DNA of 64,000 bases from JAKVBH01 sp049800955 (GCF_049800955.1 NZ_JBNAGA010000002.1:1116001-1180000); one strand, 5' to 3'; positions 1-8,451 are shown, numbered from the stretch's first letter. Numbers and translations: made by a program. The notes: generated from the sequence alone by a model not told the origin.

Positions 1-110
1 TCGCCCCCGGTATAGCCCACACGGGTGGAGATGACGCCCGGAAGCTTGCGGATCAGATCCTGCATCCCCCAGAAACATCCCCCCGCCAGAACAGCGCGTG
101 CATCGCTCAT
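1..110 (-). CDS. msrA: Peptide-methionine (S)-S-oxide reductase MsrA, N-terminal part
   Basis: Only the first 36 codons are inside the window; the gene runs off the left edge. The N-terminus MSDARAVLAGGCFWG carries the GCFWG motif whose Cys12 is the catalytic cysteine of MsrA, which reduces the S-epimer of methionine sulfoxide in oxidised proteins. Its ATG overlaps the msrB stop by four bases (ATGA), so the two reductases are translationally coupled with msrB first. The assignment rests on one diagnostic motif and the msrB neighbour. Confidence 0.88.
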   Translation of the reverse strand, partial: MSDARAVLAGGCFWGMQDLIRKLPGVISTRVGYTGG

Positions 111-550
111 GTCACATCCTCCACTTGATCGAGATACGCCCCATAGCCTTCCGCCTCCATATCATCGCGGTGCACAAAGCGCAGCGAGGCGGAGTTGATG
201 CAATAGCGCAGGCCGCCGCGATCCGTCGGCCCATCAGGGAAGACATGGCCCAGATGGCTGTCGCCATGTTTGGAGCGCACTTCGGTGCGGATCATTCCGT
301 GGCTCAGGTCGCGGTGCTCGGTCACATTGTCGATGGGCTTGGTAAAGCTGGGCCACCCGCAGCCGCTCTCGTATTTGTCGGCGCTCGCAAACAGCGGCTC
401 ACCGGAGACGATATCGACGTAGATCCCCGGCTCCTTGTTGCCGAGATACTTGCCCGTCCCGGGCCGCTCCGTCCCGCTCTCCTGCGTCACGTGATACTCG
501 ACAGGGTCCAGCGTCGCGATCACATCGGGGTTCTTTTCATATTGGGTCAT
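107..550 (-). CDS. msrB: Peptide-methionine (R)-S-oxide reductase MsrB, zinc-free type
   Basis: This 147-residue protein is a full-length single-domain MsrB, reducing the R-epimer of methionine sulfoxide. It has the family motifs SGCGWPSF, HLGHVFPDGP and RYCINSASLRF, the last holding the catalytic cysteine. The two CxxC pairs that bind structural zinc in E. coli MsrB are absent: the corresponding stretches read YVDIVSGEPLF and RSKHGDSHLGHVF. The remaining cysteine in SGCGW may act as resolving cysteine, which is inference. The gene is first in an msrB-msrA pair with a four-base overlap. Confidence 0.93.
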   Translation of the reverse strand: MTQYEKNPDVIATLDPVEYHVTQESGTERPGTGKYLGNKEPGIYVDIVSGEPLFASADKYESGCGWPSFTKPIDNVTEHRDLSHGMIRTEVRSKHGDSHLGHVFPDGPTDRGGLRYCINSASLRFVHRDDMEAEGYGAYLDQVEDVT

Positions 551-696
551 GGGAGCCCTCCGTCTTGGTTCTCAGAGTAAATGGGCCGCGCGCGCCAAAA
601 TCAAAGCGTTGTTTCACACTGGTGTCACTGTCGTGATCCATCTTTCATGCCCCTTTTGCAGGCCACAGCGCGCTCATATATTCATGTGAGCGGCCG

Positions 697-1083
697 ATGC
701 CACGCCCTGCGGGCCGTCTGATAAGGGGAATCGCTCTGCTCTGGTTCGTAATCTTGCTGTGTCTGGCAGCCGCTCTGGCGCTCTTGTGGATCACGCAACT
801 ACCCAATCTGCGCTGGATCATGGCCGCACATCTTATCGTGGCCGGGCTCACCTTGCCCGTGGAACTTTATGGCCAGAATGTGCTTGATGCAGCAGGCTGT
901 ACTGGCAATGCCCTGAAGGGCCTCTCTTGCCCGGAATGGTCTTGGCTCATTCGCGTGGCCGTGTTCCAGCAATTCGCGAGCCTGTTGGTCTTCGCCTATT
1001 TCACGGCGGTGTTCCCGCTTGTCTGGGCCGTCTGTGCTGTGATCGAATGCGTGGCGCGCGTCTGGCGCAGGCGTGCTTCGTGA
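697..1083 (+). CDS. Small membrane protein of unknown function
   Basis: The product has 128 residues and I do not recognise its family. Hydrophobic segments at about residues 10-32, 40-58 and 88-116 suggest three membrane helices, and the C-terminus is basic (VARVWRRRAS), fitting a cytoplasmic tail. Two cysteines lie between helices (AAGCTG and LSCPEW), which could pair in the periplasm. It stands alone between divergent msrB and the downstream sigma factor. An antisense reading frame in the same stretch has no membrane or family signal, so this strand is preferred. Confidence 0.6.
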   Translation: MPRPAGRLIRGIALLWFVILLCLAAALALLWITQLPNLRWIMAAHLIVAGLTLPVELYGQNVLDAAGCTGNALKGLSCPEWSWLIRVAVFQQFASLLVFAYFTAVFPLVWAVCAVIECVARVWRRRAS

Positions 1084-1142
1084 GCCGTTGAAATAAATCT
1101 GCGCCCTTCCCAAGGATCGCCGCGCCGCATACGTCTAAAGGA

Positions 1143-1682
1143 ATGATGCGGGACAAGGTTTCAGAAGATGCGCTGGCGCAGGCCGCTGCGGGAGGCGACG
1201 CGGCGGCCTTTGGCGCGCTCGCGGCCCGCTGCTATGACCGGACCTTCGCGTTGGCCTTCCGCCTGACGGGCAGCCGCGCGGAGGCCGAAGACCTCGCGCA
1301 GGACATCTTCGAGAGCCTGCCCGGCAAATTGCCCCGCTATGACGCGCGCGCGCGGTTCTCCACCTGGCTCTACCGGGTCACGGTCAATGCCGCCCAGGAT
1401 CGCCGCCGCCGCGCGCAGAGCTATGCGCGGGCATCAGAAGGCTGGGGAGACGTCGAACTGTCCCGGCGCGCGGAGGCAGAGGAAAGCGCCGCCGCGCTGG
1501 ATTGGCTAACCCGCGCCATGGCCGCGCTCCCGGATGATCTGCGCGAGACGGCGGTGCTGGTGCTGGAGCCGCTGACACAAGGAGAGGTGGCCGAGATCCT
1601 GGGCGTCTCCGAGGGGACGGTCGCGTGGCGCATGTCAGAAGTGAAAAAACGTCTGCGGGCGTTGAAGGAGGCTGAGCAATGA
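1143..1682 (+). CDS. ECF-type RNA polymerase sigma factor
   Basis: The 179-residue protein has the two-domain ECF (group 4 sigma-70) layout. Region 2 lies at about residues 20-85, with AFRLTGSRAEAEDLAQDIF and FSTWLYRVTVNAAQDRRRR. Region 4 lies at about 115-170, with a helix-turn-helix in EVAEILGVSEGTVAWRMSEV. It would direct RNA polymerase to a stress or envelope regulon not identifiable here. Its stop overlaps the start of the following VWA gene by four bases (ATGA), the usual arrangement for a sigma factor and its anti-sigma factor. Confidence 0.9.
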   Translation: MMRDKVSEDALAQAAAGGDAAAFGALAARCYDRTFALAFRLTGSRAEAEDLAQDIFESLPGKLPRYDARARFSTWLYRVTVNAAQDRRRRAQSYARASEGWGDVELSRRAEAEESAAALDWLTRAMAALPDDLRETAVLVLEPLTQGEVAEILGVSEGTVAWRMSEVKKRLRALKEAEQ

Positions 1683-3655
1683 GTGACGACCTTGATGATC
1701 TCGCCAAAGCGCTGCGCGCCGCCACGCCCGCGCCCGATGCCGCGCGCAAGGCTGATGTTCTGGCCCGCGCGCAGGAAAATTTTGAAAAATCTCCAGTCGC
1801 CGCCCAAGGATCGGCGGATGGCCCGCGTCTAACCTCTGATCGCCCCAAAACGGGGCTTCTCAGAGGAGTGTTTTCCATGTTGTCCACCTTGTCCCCCAAA
1901 GCCGCGTCCCACAAAGCCGCACTGGCCGGGTCCACTGCCGTCGCGCTGATCGCTGCCGTGCTCTTCGTGCCCGTGCTGGATCTGGGTGCCTTGCGCCCCG
2001 GCGGCGGCCCGCTGCCGCAAGCGCCTGTTGCTGCCAAGAGCGAGGCTGTGGCCGTCGAGACGCAGGGTACGCCGGTGATGGCGGAACCGATCATCGCGGA
2101 AGACATGGCCGTGGCACCCGCAATCGCGTCTGACAGCCTGAGCGCCGCGCCCATGGCCGCCCAAAGCCGCGCGCGGACCGGGTTGGCGCAACATGGCGGC
2201 GGCTACCTCGCGGAGCGTCCCGTCCCCCTGCCTATGCCGATGCTGGAGGCGCCGGTTCCGCAAGCCGACACAGAGGCCTTCCCGGAGGCCGACACTAACC
2301 CGGTCAAGGTCACCGCGGAAGACCCCGTCTCGACCTTCTCCATCGACGTGGACACCGCGAGCTATGCCGTGATCCGCAATATGCTCAGCCGGGGTCAACT
2401 GCCCCAGCCCGACACCGTGCGGATCGAGGAGATGGTCAATTACTTCTCCTACGATTACCCCGCCCCCATGGGCGAGAACATGTTCACCGTCTCTCTGGGC
2501 GCGATGCAGACGCCGTGGAACGCGGGAACACAGCTCGTGCGCATCGGCCTGCAAGGCACCTTGCCTGCTATCGAACAACGCCCGCCGCTCAATCTGGTCT
2601 TCCTGATCGACACCTCTGGGTCCATGAACCAACCCAATAAACTGCCGCTCCTGAAGCAATCGCTCTCGCTCATGCTCTCGGAATTGCGCCCGCAGGATGA
2701 GGTCGCCATCGTGACCTATGCGGGTTCTGCGGGAGAAGTGCTGGCCCCCACACCCGCCGCTGAGCGCGACACGATCCTCGCCGCGCTGGACCGGCTGGAG
2801 GCGGGCGGCAGCACCGCCGGGCAGGCGGGTCTGCAACAGGCCTATGCCACTGCCGCCGCCATGGCCGCAGAGGGCGAGGTCTCCCGCGTGCTGCTGGCCA
2901 CCGACGGGGATTTCAATGTGGGTCTGTCAGACCCCGAGGCGCTGGAGGATTTCATCGCCGACAAACGCGACAGCGGCACTTATCTCTCTGTGCTGGGCTT
3001 CGGGCGCGGCAATCTCGATGACGCGACGATGCAGGCGCTGGCCCAGACCGGCAACGGCACCGCGGCCTATATCGACACGCTGAGCGAGGCGCAAAAGGTG
3101 CTCGTCGATCAGCTTACTGGCGCGCTCTTCCCGATTGCCGATGACGTGAAAATTCAGGTGGAGTGGAACCCCGGCACCGTCGCGGAATATCGTCTGATTG
3201 GCTACGAGACCCGCGCCCTGCGCCGCGAGGATTTCAACAATGACGCCGTGGATGCGGGCGAGATTGGAGCGGGCCATCAGGTGACCGCGCTCTACGAGAT
3301 CACGCCGGTCGGGTCCGAGGCGCGTCTGACCGATCCGTTGCGCTACGCGGCCCCTGCGGTCGAGAGCGGGAGCGATGAGCTGGGCTTCTTCCGTCTGCGC
3401 TACAAAGCGCCGGGAGCGCAGGACAGCACCTTGATCGAACAGCCGATCGGTGCGGAGCTGAGCGCCGATGACGACCTGCGCTTCGCCGCCGCCATCGCGG
3501 GCTTCGGCCAGCTGTTGCGCGATGCACCCTATCTCGGCGTTTGGGGTTGGGATCAGGCGATTGATCTCGGCACATCCGCGCGCGGCGAGGACCGCTTCGG
3601 CTACCGCGCCGAGGCGCTGCGGCTGATGCGTCTGGGTGAGACGTTGGACAGGTAA
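1679..3655 (+). CDS. Membrane-anchored von Willebrand factor A protein (YfbK type), possible anti-sigma partner
   Basis: The 658-residue protein starts with about 78 cytoplasmic residues, then one membrane helix at about 80-101, then a Pro/Ala-rich linker. After this come the YfbK-type N-terminal domain (DPVSTFSIDVDTASYAVIRN), a VWA domain with an intact MIDAS (IDTSGSM, Asp311), and the C-terminal domain usual in this family at about 480-655. VWA domains bind ligands through a MIDAS metal. Because the gene overlaps an ECF sigma gene by four bases and has a short cytoplasmic N-terminus before the helix, I infer it may act as anti-sigma factor with a periplasmic VWA sensor. No canonical zinc anti-sigma motif is visible. 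Confidence 0.85.
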   Translation: MSDDLDDLAKALRAATPAPDAARKADVLARAQENFEKSPVAAQGSADGPRLTSDRPKTGLLRGVFSMLSTLSPKAASHKAALAGSTAVALIAAVLFVPVLDLGALRPGGGPLPQAPVAAKSEAVAVETQGTPVMAEPIIAEDMAVAPAIASDSLSAAPMAAQSRARTGLAQHGGGYLAERPVPLPMPMLEAPVPQADTEAFPEADTNPVKVTAEDPVSTFSIDVDTASYAVIRNMLSRGQLPQPDTVRIEEMVNYFSYDYPAPMGENMFTVSLGAMQTPWNAGTQLVRIGLQGTLPAIEQRPPLNLVFLIDTSGSMNQPNKLPLLKQSLSLMLSELRPQDEVAIVTYAGSAGEVLAPTPAAERDTILAALDRLEAGGSTAGQAGLQQAYATAAAMAAEGEVSRVLLATDGDFNVGLSDPEALEDFIADKRDSGTYLSVLGFGRGNLDDATMQALAQTGNGTAAYIDTLSEAQKVLVDQLTGALFPIADDVKIQVEWNPGTVAEYRLIGYETRALRREDFNNDAVDAGEIGAGHQVTALYEITPVGSEARLTDPLRYAAPAVESGSDELGFFRLRYKAPGAQDSTLIEQPIGAELSADDDLRFAAAIAGFGQLLRDAPYLGVWGWDQAIDLGTSARGEDRFGYRAEALRLMRLGETLDR

Positions 3656-3668
3656 CGCGCTGATTTGA

Positions 3669-3714
3669 GGGTGTTGCGCACCCACCGCGCGCGCCGCGGT
3701 GCAGCGCAACACCC
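3669..3714. repeat. Long GC-rich inverted repeat in convergent gap
   Basis: GGGTGTTGCGC (3669-3679) is perfectly complementary to GCGCAACACCC (3704-3714). The 24-base interior is itself nearly all G and C and can fold further. It sits 13 bases after the stop of the VWA gene and faces the convergent OmpA-family gene. No T-tract follows, so it may be a transcription barrier or mRNA 3' stabiliser rather than a classical terminator. Confidence 0.5.
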
Positions 3715-3717
3715 ATC

Positions 3718-3755
3718 TTGTACGATTTGGGGGGTGTTTCGTACAAAAGCCCCCC
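3718..3755. terminator. Two mutually exclusive hairpins between convergent genes
   Basis: TTGTACGA (3718-3725) pairs with TCGTACAA (3739-3746). Alternatively, GGGGGG at 3729-3734 in the loop pairs with CCCCCC at 3750-3755, directly before the stop codon of the minus-strand OmpA-family gene. The two stems cannot form together. The position suggests a bidirectional 3' end signal, but no run of T is present on either strand. Confidence 0.4.
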
Positions 3756-4673
3756 TCATTCTGTCGAGGTCAGCACCGCTTCCACCCGTCTGTTCTGCGC
3801 GCGGCCCTCTTCGGTGAGGTTCGTGGCGCGGGGCGAGAGATAGCCCATCCCACCCGCTTCCATCTGCGCTCTGGGGATGTCGTAGCTCTCGGCGAGGCGG
3901 GTCTGCACCGCTTCCGCCCGGCGCCGCGACAACCCGATATTGCCCTCCAGCGAGCCCACGGAATCCGTATGCCCCACCAGCGCAATCCGCCGTCCCGGGT
4001 TGGCCCTGAGATAGGTCGCGAGCGCATCGAGGCTGGCATAGGGCCCATCGCTGAGCGTTGCGGAGCCGGTCTCGAAATTGAGATCTTCGAGAGTGATATG
4101 CCCATTTCTTTCAATGGTTTGAGCGAGATCGCCCGTCACGACCGGTGCCGTGGTGACAGGGCCTGTGTTCTGCACGGGAGCTGCCGCAGCGCTGCCCACG
4201 CGGATGATCTGAATGAAGCGCGCCGTGCCGTTGCCTGACACGAGGATCGCAACCGCCGCGGTGTCCTTGCGGGCGGACAGAAAGCGGAAGTCAGCCAGAT
4301 TGACGAACATATCCGGCGGGGGCAGCACATCGGTGGCGAAGCGGAAATCAAACCCGCCGCAGGTGACGTCTGCGCAATCGAGCTTCGTCTCATACCCCGC
4401 CGCCAGAAGCGCATCGCGCAAAGGCGTCGTGATCTGCAGATTGGTCACGCTCTGACTGTCCAGCCGCCACGCTTCCCGCCGCACAGACCCTTCCAGACGT
4501 TCCGTGGGCAGGTCCGTGCCGTTGAACGGGGCCACGGGCAGGGCGTAAGAGGCGGGAGATTGCTCTTCTTCCAGCATCAAACGCGCGCCCTGAGGCAGCG
4601 CCAGATCCAGCGCGGCAACAGGCGTAGCTGTCAGACAGCTCAGTAAAATCAGAAGCTTAGCGCGCTTGTCCAT
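3756..4673 (-). CDS. OmpA-family outer membrane / peptidoglycan-binding protein
   Basis: The 305-residue protein begins with a signal peptide (MDKRAKLLILLSCLTATPVAA). A central domain of about 170 residues contains two cysteines in LDCADVTCGGF. The C-terminal OmpA-like domain at about 195-305 has the peptidoglycan-binding motif GHTDSVGSLEGNIGLSRRRA. I chose the ATG at 4673 because the longer frame has no signal peptide and would run far into the upstream gene; the start overlaps the end of the AhpD-like gene by 17 bases. It probably tethers the outer membrane to the cell wall. Confidence 0.85.
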   Translation of the reverse strand: MDKRAKLLILLSCLTATPVAALDLALPQGARLMLEEEQSPASYALPVAPFNGTDLPTERLEGSVRREAWRLDSQSVTNLQITTPLRDALLAAGYETKLDCADVTCGGFDFRFATDVLPPPDMFVNLADFRFLSARKDTAAVAILVSGNGTARFIQIIRVGSAAAAPVQNTGPVTTAPVVTGDLAQTIERNGHITLEDLNFETGSATLSDGPYASLDALATYLRANPGRRIALVGHTDSVGSLEGNIGLSRRRAEAVQTRLAESYDIPRAQMEAGGMGYLSPRATNLTEEGRAQNRRVEAVLTSTE

Positions 4674-5223
4674 GGTATTCAGCGTTGGGGCGCATATCCG
4701 TTGCGCTGGCCACCCGGTTGGACATGTTGAAAAAGCCCGTGACGTTGGCGATGTCCCAGATGTCCGCATCCTTGAAGCCGACATCACGCAGGCGTTTCCG
4801 GTCGGCCTCCGTGACCTCGCACGATATTTTCGTGACCTTCTCGGCAAAGCCCAGCATGGCGTGCTGGCGGGCTGTCAGATCGGCGGTGCGCCAGTTCATG
4901 ACCATCCGTTCGCCCAGAACCGGATCACCCGAGAGCGCCCGCACCGCCGCGCCATGGGCGACCTGACAGTAAAAGCAGCGGTTGATGGACGACACGACCA
5001 CGGCGATCATTTCGCGCTCCAGCTTTGACAGCCCGCTCTGGCCCAACATCAACGTGTTGTAGAGCGCCGTGAACCCGTTGAGCTGCTCGATATTCCAGGC
5101 ATAGGCGCGCAGCACGTTGGGGATCATGCCCAGCTTCTCGGCGCAGATGTCGAAGTATTTCTGCGTCTCTGGCGGGAGCGGGTCCAACTCAGGCAGGTTG
5201 AGCGCGGTTGGCATATCGGTCAT
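4657..5223 (-). CDS. AhpD-like peroxidase-related (carboxymuconolactone decarboxylase family) protein
   Basis: The 188-residue protein has the alkylhydroperoxidase D-type redox motif INRCFYCQVAHGAAV, with CxxC followed by His four residues later, on an all-helical scaffold. Proteins of this type, often called uncharacterised peroxidase-related enzymes, reduce hydroperoxides through the CxxC pair; the electron donor cannot be told. The ATG at 5223 overlaps the stop of the GNAT gene by four bases, so the gene belongs to a coupled run cinA-GNAT-ahpD-like-ompA. Confidence 0.87.
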   Translation of the reverse strand: MTDMPTALNLPELDPLPPETQKYFDICAEKLGMIPNVLRAYAWNIEQLNGFTALYNTLMLGQSGLSKLEREMIAVVVSSINRCFYCQVAHGAAVRALSGDPVLGERMVMNWRTADLTARQHAMLGFAEKVTKISCEVTEADRKRLRDVGFKDADIWDIANVTGFFNMSNRVASATDMRPNAEYHGQAR

Positions 5224-5942
5224 GGGTGGTCCTCCTGCAAGACACGGTAGTGATACCCCGGCTGCGCCAGAAAGCCCATCGCTTGATAAAGCGCATTTGC
5301 GGGTGCGTTGGCGTCTGTGACCAAGAGGCAAAGCGTTCGGGCGCCTTGGGTTGCGGCCCATTGCGCGGCGGCGACAACCATCCAGCGGCCTAGCCCGCGT
5401 CTGCGAAACCGCGCGCGCACTTCGAGCGCGTGCAGCATGGCAACATCGCCGTGCAGGGCGACAAACGCCGCGCCCGCAGGCGTATCATCGCGCCGCCCGA
5501 GAATGCCGGTCTTTGCGCCCTTGGCCCTGTGCATGATGGCGACGCGGGCCGGGCCAATGCCGCCTTCGGCCCAGATGTCTTCCATGATTGCAAGAGGTTC
5601 CCAGACTGCAAAGGCCGTCACGCGCGGGACCTGTTGACCGGCGAAGCCCTCGACGGGCAAGTGATACACGCGGGTTGGATCGACCACCTGGTAGCCCCGC
5701 GCGGCCAGCGCTGCGTCAAATTCCTGTTGATCGGGCGCGAGGGAAAACATCGGCGTTTGCCCCATCTCCCGCATCTTCGCTTCGGCCTTTGCCAGCTCGG
5801 CGTCCGTGGGCAGGCGGGTGTCTGTCAGCGACGCGGCAGAGACACGTTTGCCACCCCCCGCGCCATCGCGCAGCACGAAGGGGCCGTCCGAAAAACGGCG
5901 CCGCGCGGGCCATGTGGGCTCGATCGCGTCCAGCAGGGTCAT
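5220..5942 (-). CDS. GNAT-family N-acetyltransferase
   Basis: This 240-residue protein has a GNAT fold in its C-terminal half. The acetyl-CoA pyrophosphate-binding loop reads VRARFRRRGLGRWMVVAAA (about residues 175-193), followed by the typical end NALYQAMGF. The N-terminal 120 residues match the variable region of GNAT proteins and give no substrate clue. Start and stop overlap the neighbouring genes by four bases on both sides, indicating co-translation with the CinA-like and AhpD-like genes. Confidence 0.85.
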   Translation of the reverse strand: MTLLDAIEPTWPARRRFSDGPFVLRDGAGGGKRVSAASLTDTRLPTDAELAKAEAKMREMGQTPMFSLAPDQQEFDAALAARGYQVVDPTRVYHLPVEGFAGQQVPRVTAFAVWEPLAIMEDIWAEGGIGPARVAIMHRAKGAKTGILGRRDDTPAGAAFVALHGDVAMLHALEVRARFRRRGLGRWMVVAAAQWAATQGARTLCLLVTDANAPANALYQAMGFLAQPGYHYRVLQEDHP

Positions 5943-6661
5943 GCCGGGAACAGCGATCTGAGTTCGGCCATCGCCGCGTCCACCTGAGCGCCATCATGGC
6001 CACGAATAACGATTTGCGCGCCGAAAACGCCGTCCTTCTGAAAGGGGTAGGAGCCGATGGACAGGGCGGGATTGCGCTCCGCCAATTGACCCAAAGGGCC
6101 TGCAATATCGCCCTCCCCGCGCATGATGCGCAGGCTTTGCGACAGAAGCGGCGCGCCGCCTGTCAGCGTTGGCAGGACAGACGCGACCATGGCTTGAAAC
6201 ACGCTCGGGACGCCTGCCATCACATGGACGTTGCCCAGCGTGAAGCCCGGTGCAACGGAGACGGGATTGTCGACCAAGGTTGCGCCGTCGGGGATTCGCG
6301 CCATGCGCAGCCGCGCTTCGTTCAGCTCGGACCCGGTCCGGGCGTAGTGCGCCGCCAGCAGCGCGCGGGCATCCTCCCGCACATCAATCGACACACCGAA
6401 GGCATCCGCGATGCAATCGGCTGTGATGTCGTCATGGGTCGGGCCGATGCCGCCTGAGGTGAATACATGGGCATAGCTTGTCCGCAGCGCATCCAGAGCG
6501 GCGATGATCGCATCGCGATTGTCCGACACGATCCGAACCTCGCTGAGGTTGATGCCATGTTTCGTCAGTTCGCCCGCGAGAAAATGCATATTGGCATCGC
6601 GAGTGCGGCCCGAGAGGATTTCATCCCCGATGACAAGCATGGCGGCGGTTGGGTTGGACAT
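5939..6661 (-). CDS. CinA N-terminal domain / molybdopterin-binding protein
   Basis: The 240-residue protein starts MSNPTAAMLVIGDEILSGR and contains TSGGIGPTHDDITADCIADA, both hallmarks of the MoCF-biosynthesis-like (competence/damage-inducible CinA N-terminal) domain, which in CinA has ADP-ribose pyrophosphatase activity. The C-terminal NMN amidase domain of full CinA (total about 410 residues) is absent, so this is the single-domain form. It is first in a four-gene minus-strand run and divergent from sfsA, with 69 bases between the starts. Confidence 0.9.
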   Translation of the reverse strand: MSNPTAAMLVIGDEILSGRTRDANMHFLAGELTKHGINLSEVRIVSDNRDAIIAALDALRTSYAHVFTSGGIGPTHDDITADCIADAFGVSIDVREDARALLAAHYARTGSELNEARLRMARIPDGATLVDNPVSVAPGFTLGNVHVMAGVPSVFQAMVASVLPTLTGGAPLLSQSLRIMRGEGDIAGPLGQLAERNPALSIGSYPFQKDGVFGAQIVIRGHDGAQVDAAMAELRSLFPA

Positions 6662-6730
6662 AGGGGCGGCTCCTTGGCATTTGGGCAGCAGGCGTTGTCG
6701 CGCCGCTCTGCGCACGGTATAGGCCCCGCC

Positions 6731-7444
6731 ATGCGCTTTCAAACCCCTCTTGTGCCTGCGCGTCTCATCCGGCGCTACAAACGGTTCCTGTCCGATGCGG
6801 TTCTGGAACAGGACGGTCGTGAGATCACGGCCCATGCGCCCAATCCCGGCGCCATGATGGGTTTGGCGGAGCCGGGTATGCGTATCTGGCTTGAGCCGAA
6901 TGACGACCCTCGCAAAAAGTTGAAGTTTGGGTGGCGGCTCGTTGAGCTGGAGGGCGGCCATATGGCGGGCATCGATACCGGCGTGCCCAATCGCGTCGTC
7001 GGTGAGGCGCTGCGTGCAGGCCAGATCGCGCCGCTGGCGTCGTATGGCAACGTGCGTGCGGAGGTCAAATACGGCGCTGAGCGCAGCCGGATCGACTTTT
7101 TGCTGACCGGTGAGGGCCAGCCTGACGCCTATGTCGAGGTCAAGAATGTTCATCTGCGGCGGGATGGGGATTGGGCGGAATTTCCCGATTGTGTGACCGA
7201 GCGCGGGGCCAAGCATTTGCGGGAATTATCCGCCATGGTCGCCCAGGGGCACCGGGCTGTTTTGGTCTATCTTGTGCAGCGCACCGATTGCGCGCGCATG
7301 CGTATCGCGGCTGATTTGGATCCCGGCTATGACGCGGCCGTGCGCGCAGCGCTCGAGGCCGGGGTTGAGATGTTGTGTTACGACACACATATCACCACCG
7401 AGGCTGTGACACTGCGCGACGCTTTGCCCTTTGTTTCGGCCTAG
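6731..7444 (+). CDS. sfsA: SfsA family DNA-binding protein / sugar fermentation stimulation protein
   Basis: The 237-residue length matches SfsA. Characteristic stretches are ITAHAPNPGAMMGL, SRIDFLLTG, YVEVKNVHLRR and FPDCVTERGAKHLRELS, the last two resembling a nuclease-like core (E-K pair). In E. coli SfsA was found as a stimulator of maltose fermentation and binds DNA; its function in alphaproteobacteria is not established. The ATG at 6731 was chosen because the conserved N-terminus begins there; the longer frame would overlap the divergent cinA-like gene. The map gene follows on the same strand. Confidence 0.92.
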   Translation: MRFQTPLVPARLIRRYKRFLSDAVLEQDGREITAHAPNPGAMMGLAEPGMRIWLEPNDDPRKKLKFGWRLVELEGGHMAGIDTGVPNRVVGEALRAGQIAPLASYGNVRAEVKYGAERSRIDFLLTGEGQPDAYVEVKNVHLRRDGDWAEFPDCVTERGAKHLRELSAMVAQGHRAVLVYLVQRTDCARMRIAADLDPGYDAAVRAALEAGVEMLCYDTHITTEAVTLRDALPFVSA

Positions 7445-7530
7445 TTAGCTCAGGTAGTAGCCAGTTGCATGGGGTGGTCATGAGAGGCCTTTTCCCTTAT
7501 TTGTTGCGGAAGACAGGATTGGAGTTTCCG

Positions 7531-8337
7531 GTGGACACCCGTGGACGCGTCACAAGAGATGGCATTCGCATTTATGAGCCCGGCGATTTCGCGGGCATGC
7601 ATGCCGCTGGCAAGCTTGCAGCGACCATTCTCGATGATGTCGCAGAGCATGTGTTTGTCGGCCAGACGACGGCGGCGATTGACGATTTCATTCGCTTCAG
7701 CGTCGAGGAGGCGGGCGCCACTTCGGCCACGATTGGCTACAAAGGTTATCAGCATGCGTCGTGTATTTCGGTCAATCACGTCGTTTGCCACGGGATCCCG
7801 GGCGAGAAGAAGCTCAAGGACGGCGACATTCTCAACATTGATGTCACGGTTATCGTGGATGGCTGGTTCGGAGACACGAGCCGGATGTATGTGGCGGGAA
7901 AGCTGAGCCGCAAGTCCGAGCGCCTGGTGCAGGTGACCCATGATGCGCTGATGCGCGGGATTGAAGCGGTTCGACCCGGCAACACGTTTGGCGATATTGG
8001 CCATGCGATCCAGTCTTTTGTCGAGGCGCAGCGCATGTCTGTGGTCCGCGATTTCTGTGGTCATGGGCTGGGGCAGGTCTTTCATGCGCCGCCGAACGTT
8101 CTGCACTATGGCCGTGCGGGCACGGGGCCGGTGCTGGAAGAAGGGATGTTCTTCACCATCGAGCCGATGGTCAATCTCGGGCGACCGGAGACCAAGGTTC
8201 TGTCTGACGAGTGGACGGCTGTGACGCGGGACAAGAGCCTGTCTGCGCAGTTTGAGCATTCCGTCGGTGTGACGGCTGAAGGCGTCGAGATTTTCACGCT
8301 ATCCCCGGCAGGCAGATTTCATCCGACCTACGGTTAA
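7531..8337 (+). CDS. map: Type I methionyl aminopeptidase
   Basis: The product removes the initiator methionine from nascent proteins. It shows the M24 fold with substrate His in ISVNHVVCHGIPG and the metal ligands in LNIDVTVIVDGWFGDTSR, FCGHGLGQVFH, FTIEPMV and FEHSVGVT. I chose the GTG at 7531, preceded by GGAG six bases upstream, because the conserved part (GRVTRDGIRIYEP) starts five residues later; this gives 268 residues. An ATG at 7480 would add 17 residues with no family resemblance and a weak ribosome site. The enzyme assignment is firm, the start less so. Confidence 0.88.
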   Translation: MDTRGRVTRDGIRIYEPGDFAGMHAAGKLAATILDDVAEHVFVGQTTAAIDDFIRFSVEEAGATSATIGYKGYQHASCISVNHVVCHGIPGEKKLKDGDILNIDVTVIVDGWFGDTSRMYVAGKLSRKSERLVQVTHDALMRGIEAVRPGNTFGDIGHAIQSFVEAQRMSVVRDFCGHGLGQVFHAPPNVLHYGRAGTGPVLEEGMFFTIEPMVNLGRPETKVLSDEWTAVTRDKSLSAQFEHSVGVTAEGVEIFTLSPAGRFHPTYG

Positions 8338-8340
8338 GTC

Positions 8341-8390
8341 CGGGCGGCTGCCCGCGGGATTTTGCGTATTTTGGGCCAGAAGAAGCCCGG
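8341..8390 (+). repeat. Palindromic intergenic element, copy A
   Basis: Directly after map there is a GC-rich inverted repeat (GGGCGGCTGCCC) followed by GGGATTTTGCGTATTTTG and a purine-rich AGAAGAAG tail. The same order (GC palindrome, GGxTATTTT-like stretch, AAGA-rich end) recurs at 16790, 27970 and 43131. GGGC and GCCC flanking the AGAAGAA block can pair and are followed by a T-rich stretch, so this copy might also end the map transcript. Confidence 0.5.
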
Positions 8391-8451
8391 GGGTGTTTTT
8401 CTTGCGGCGTTCGCGCGCTAGGGAGACCGAGACGTAATCGAGGGCAGATTT

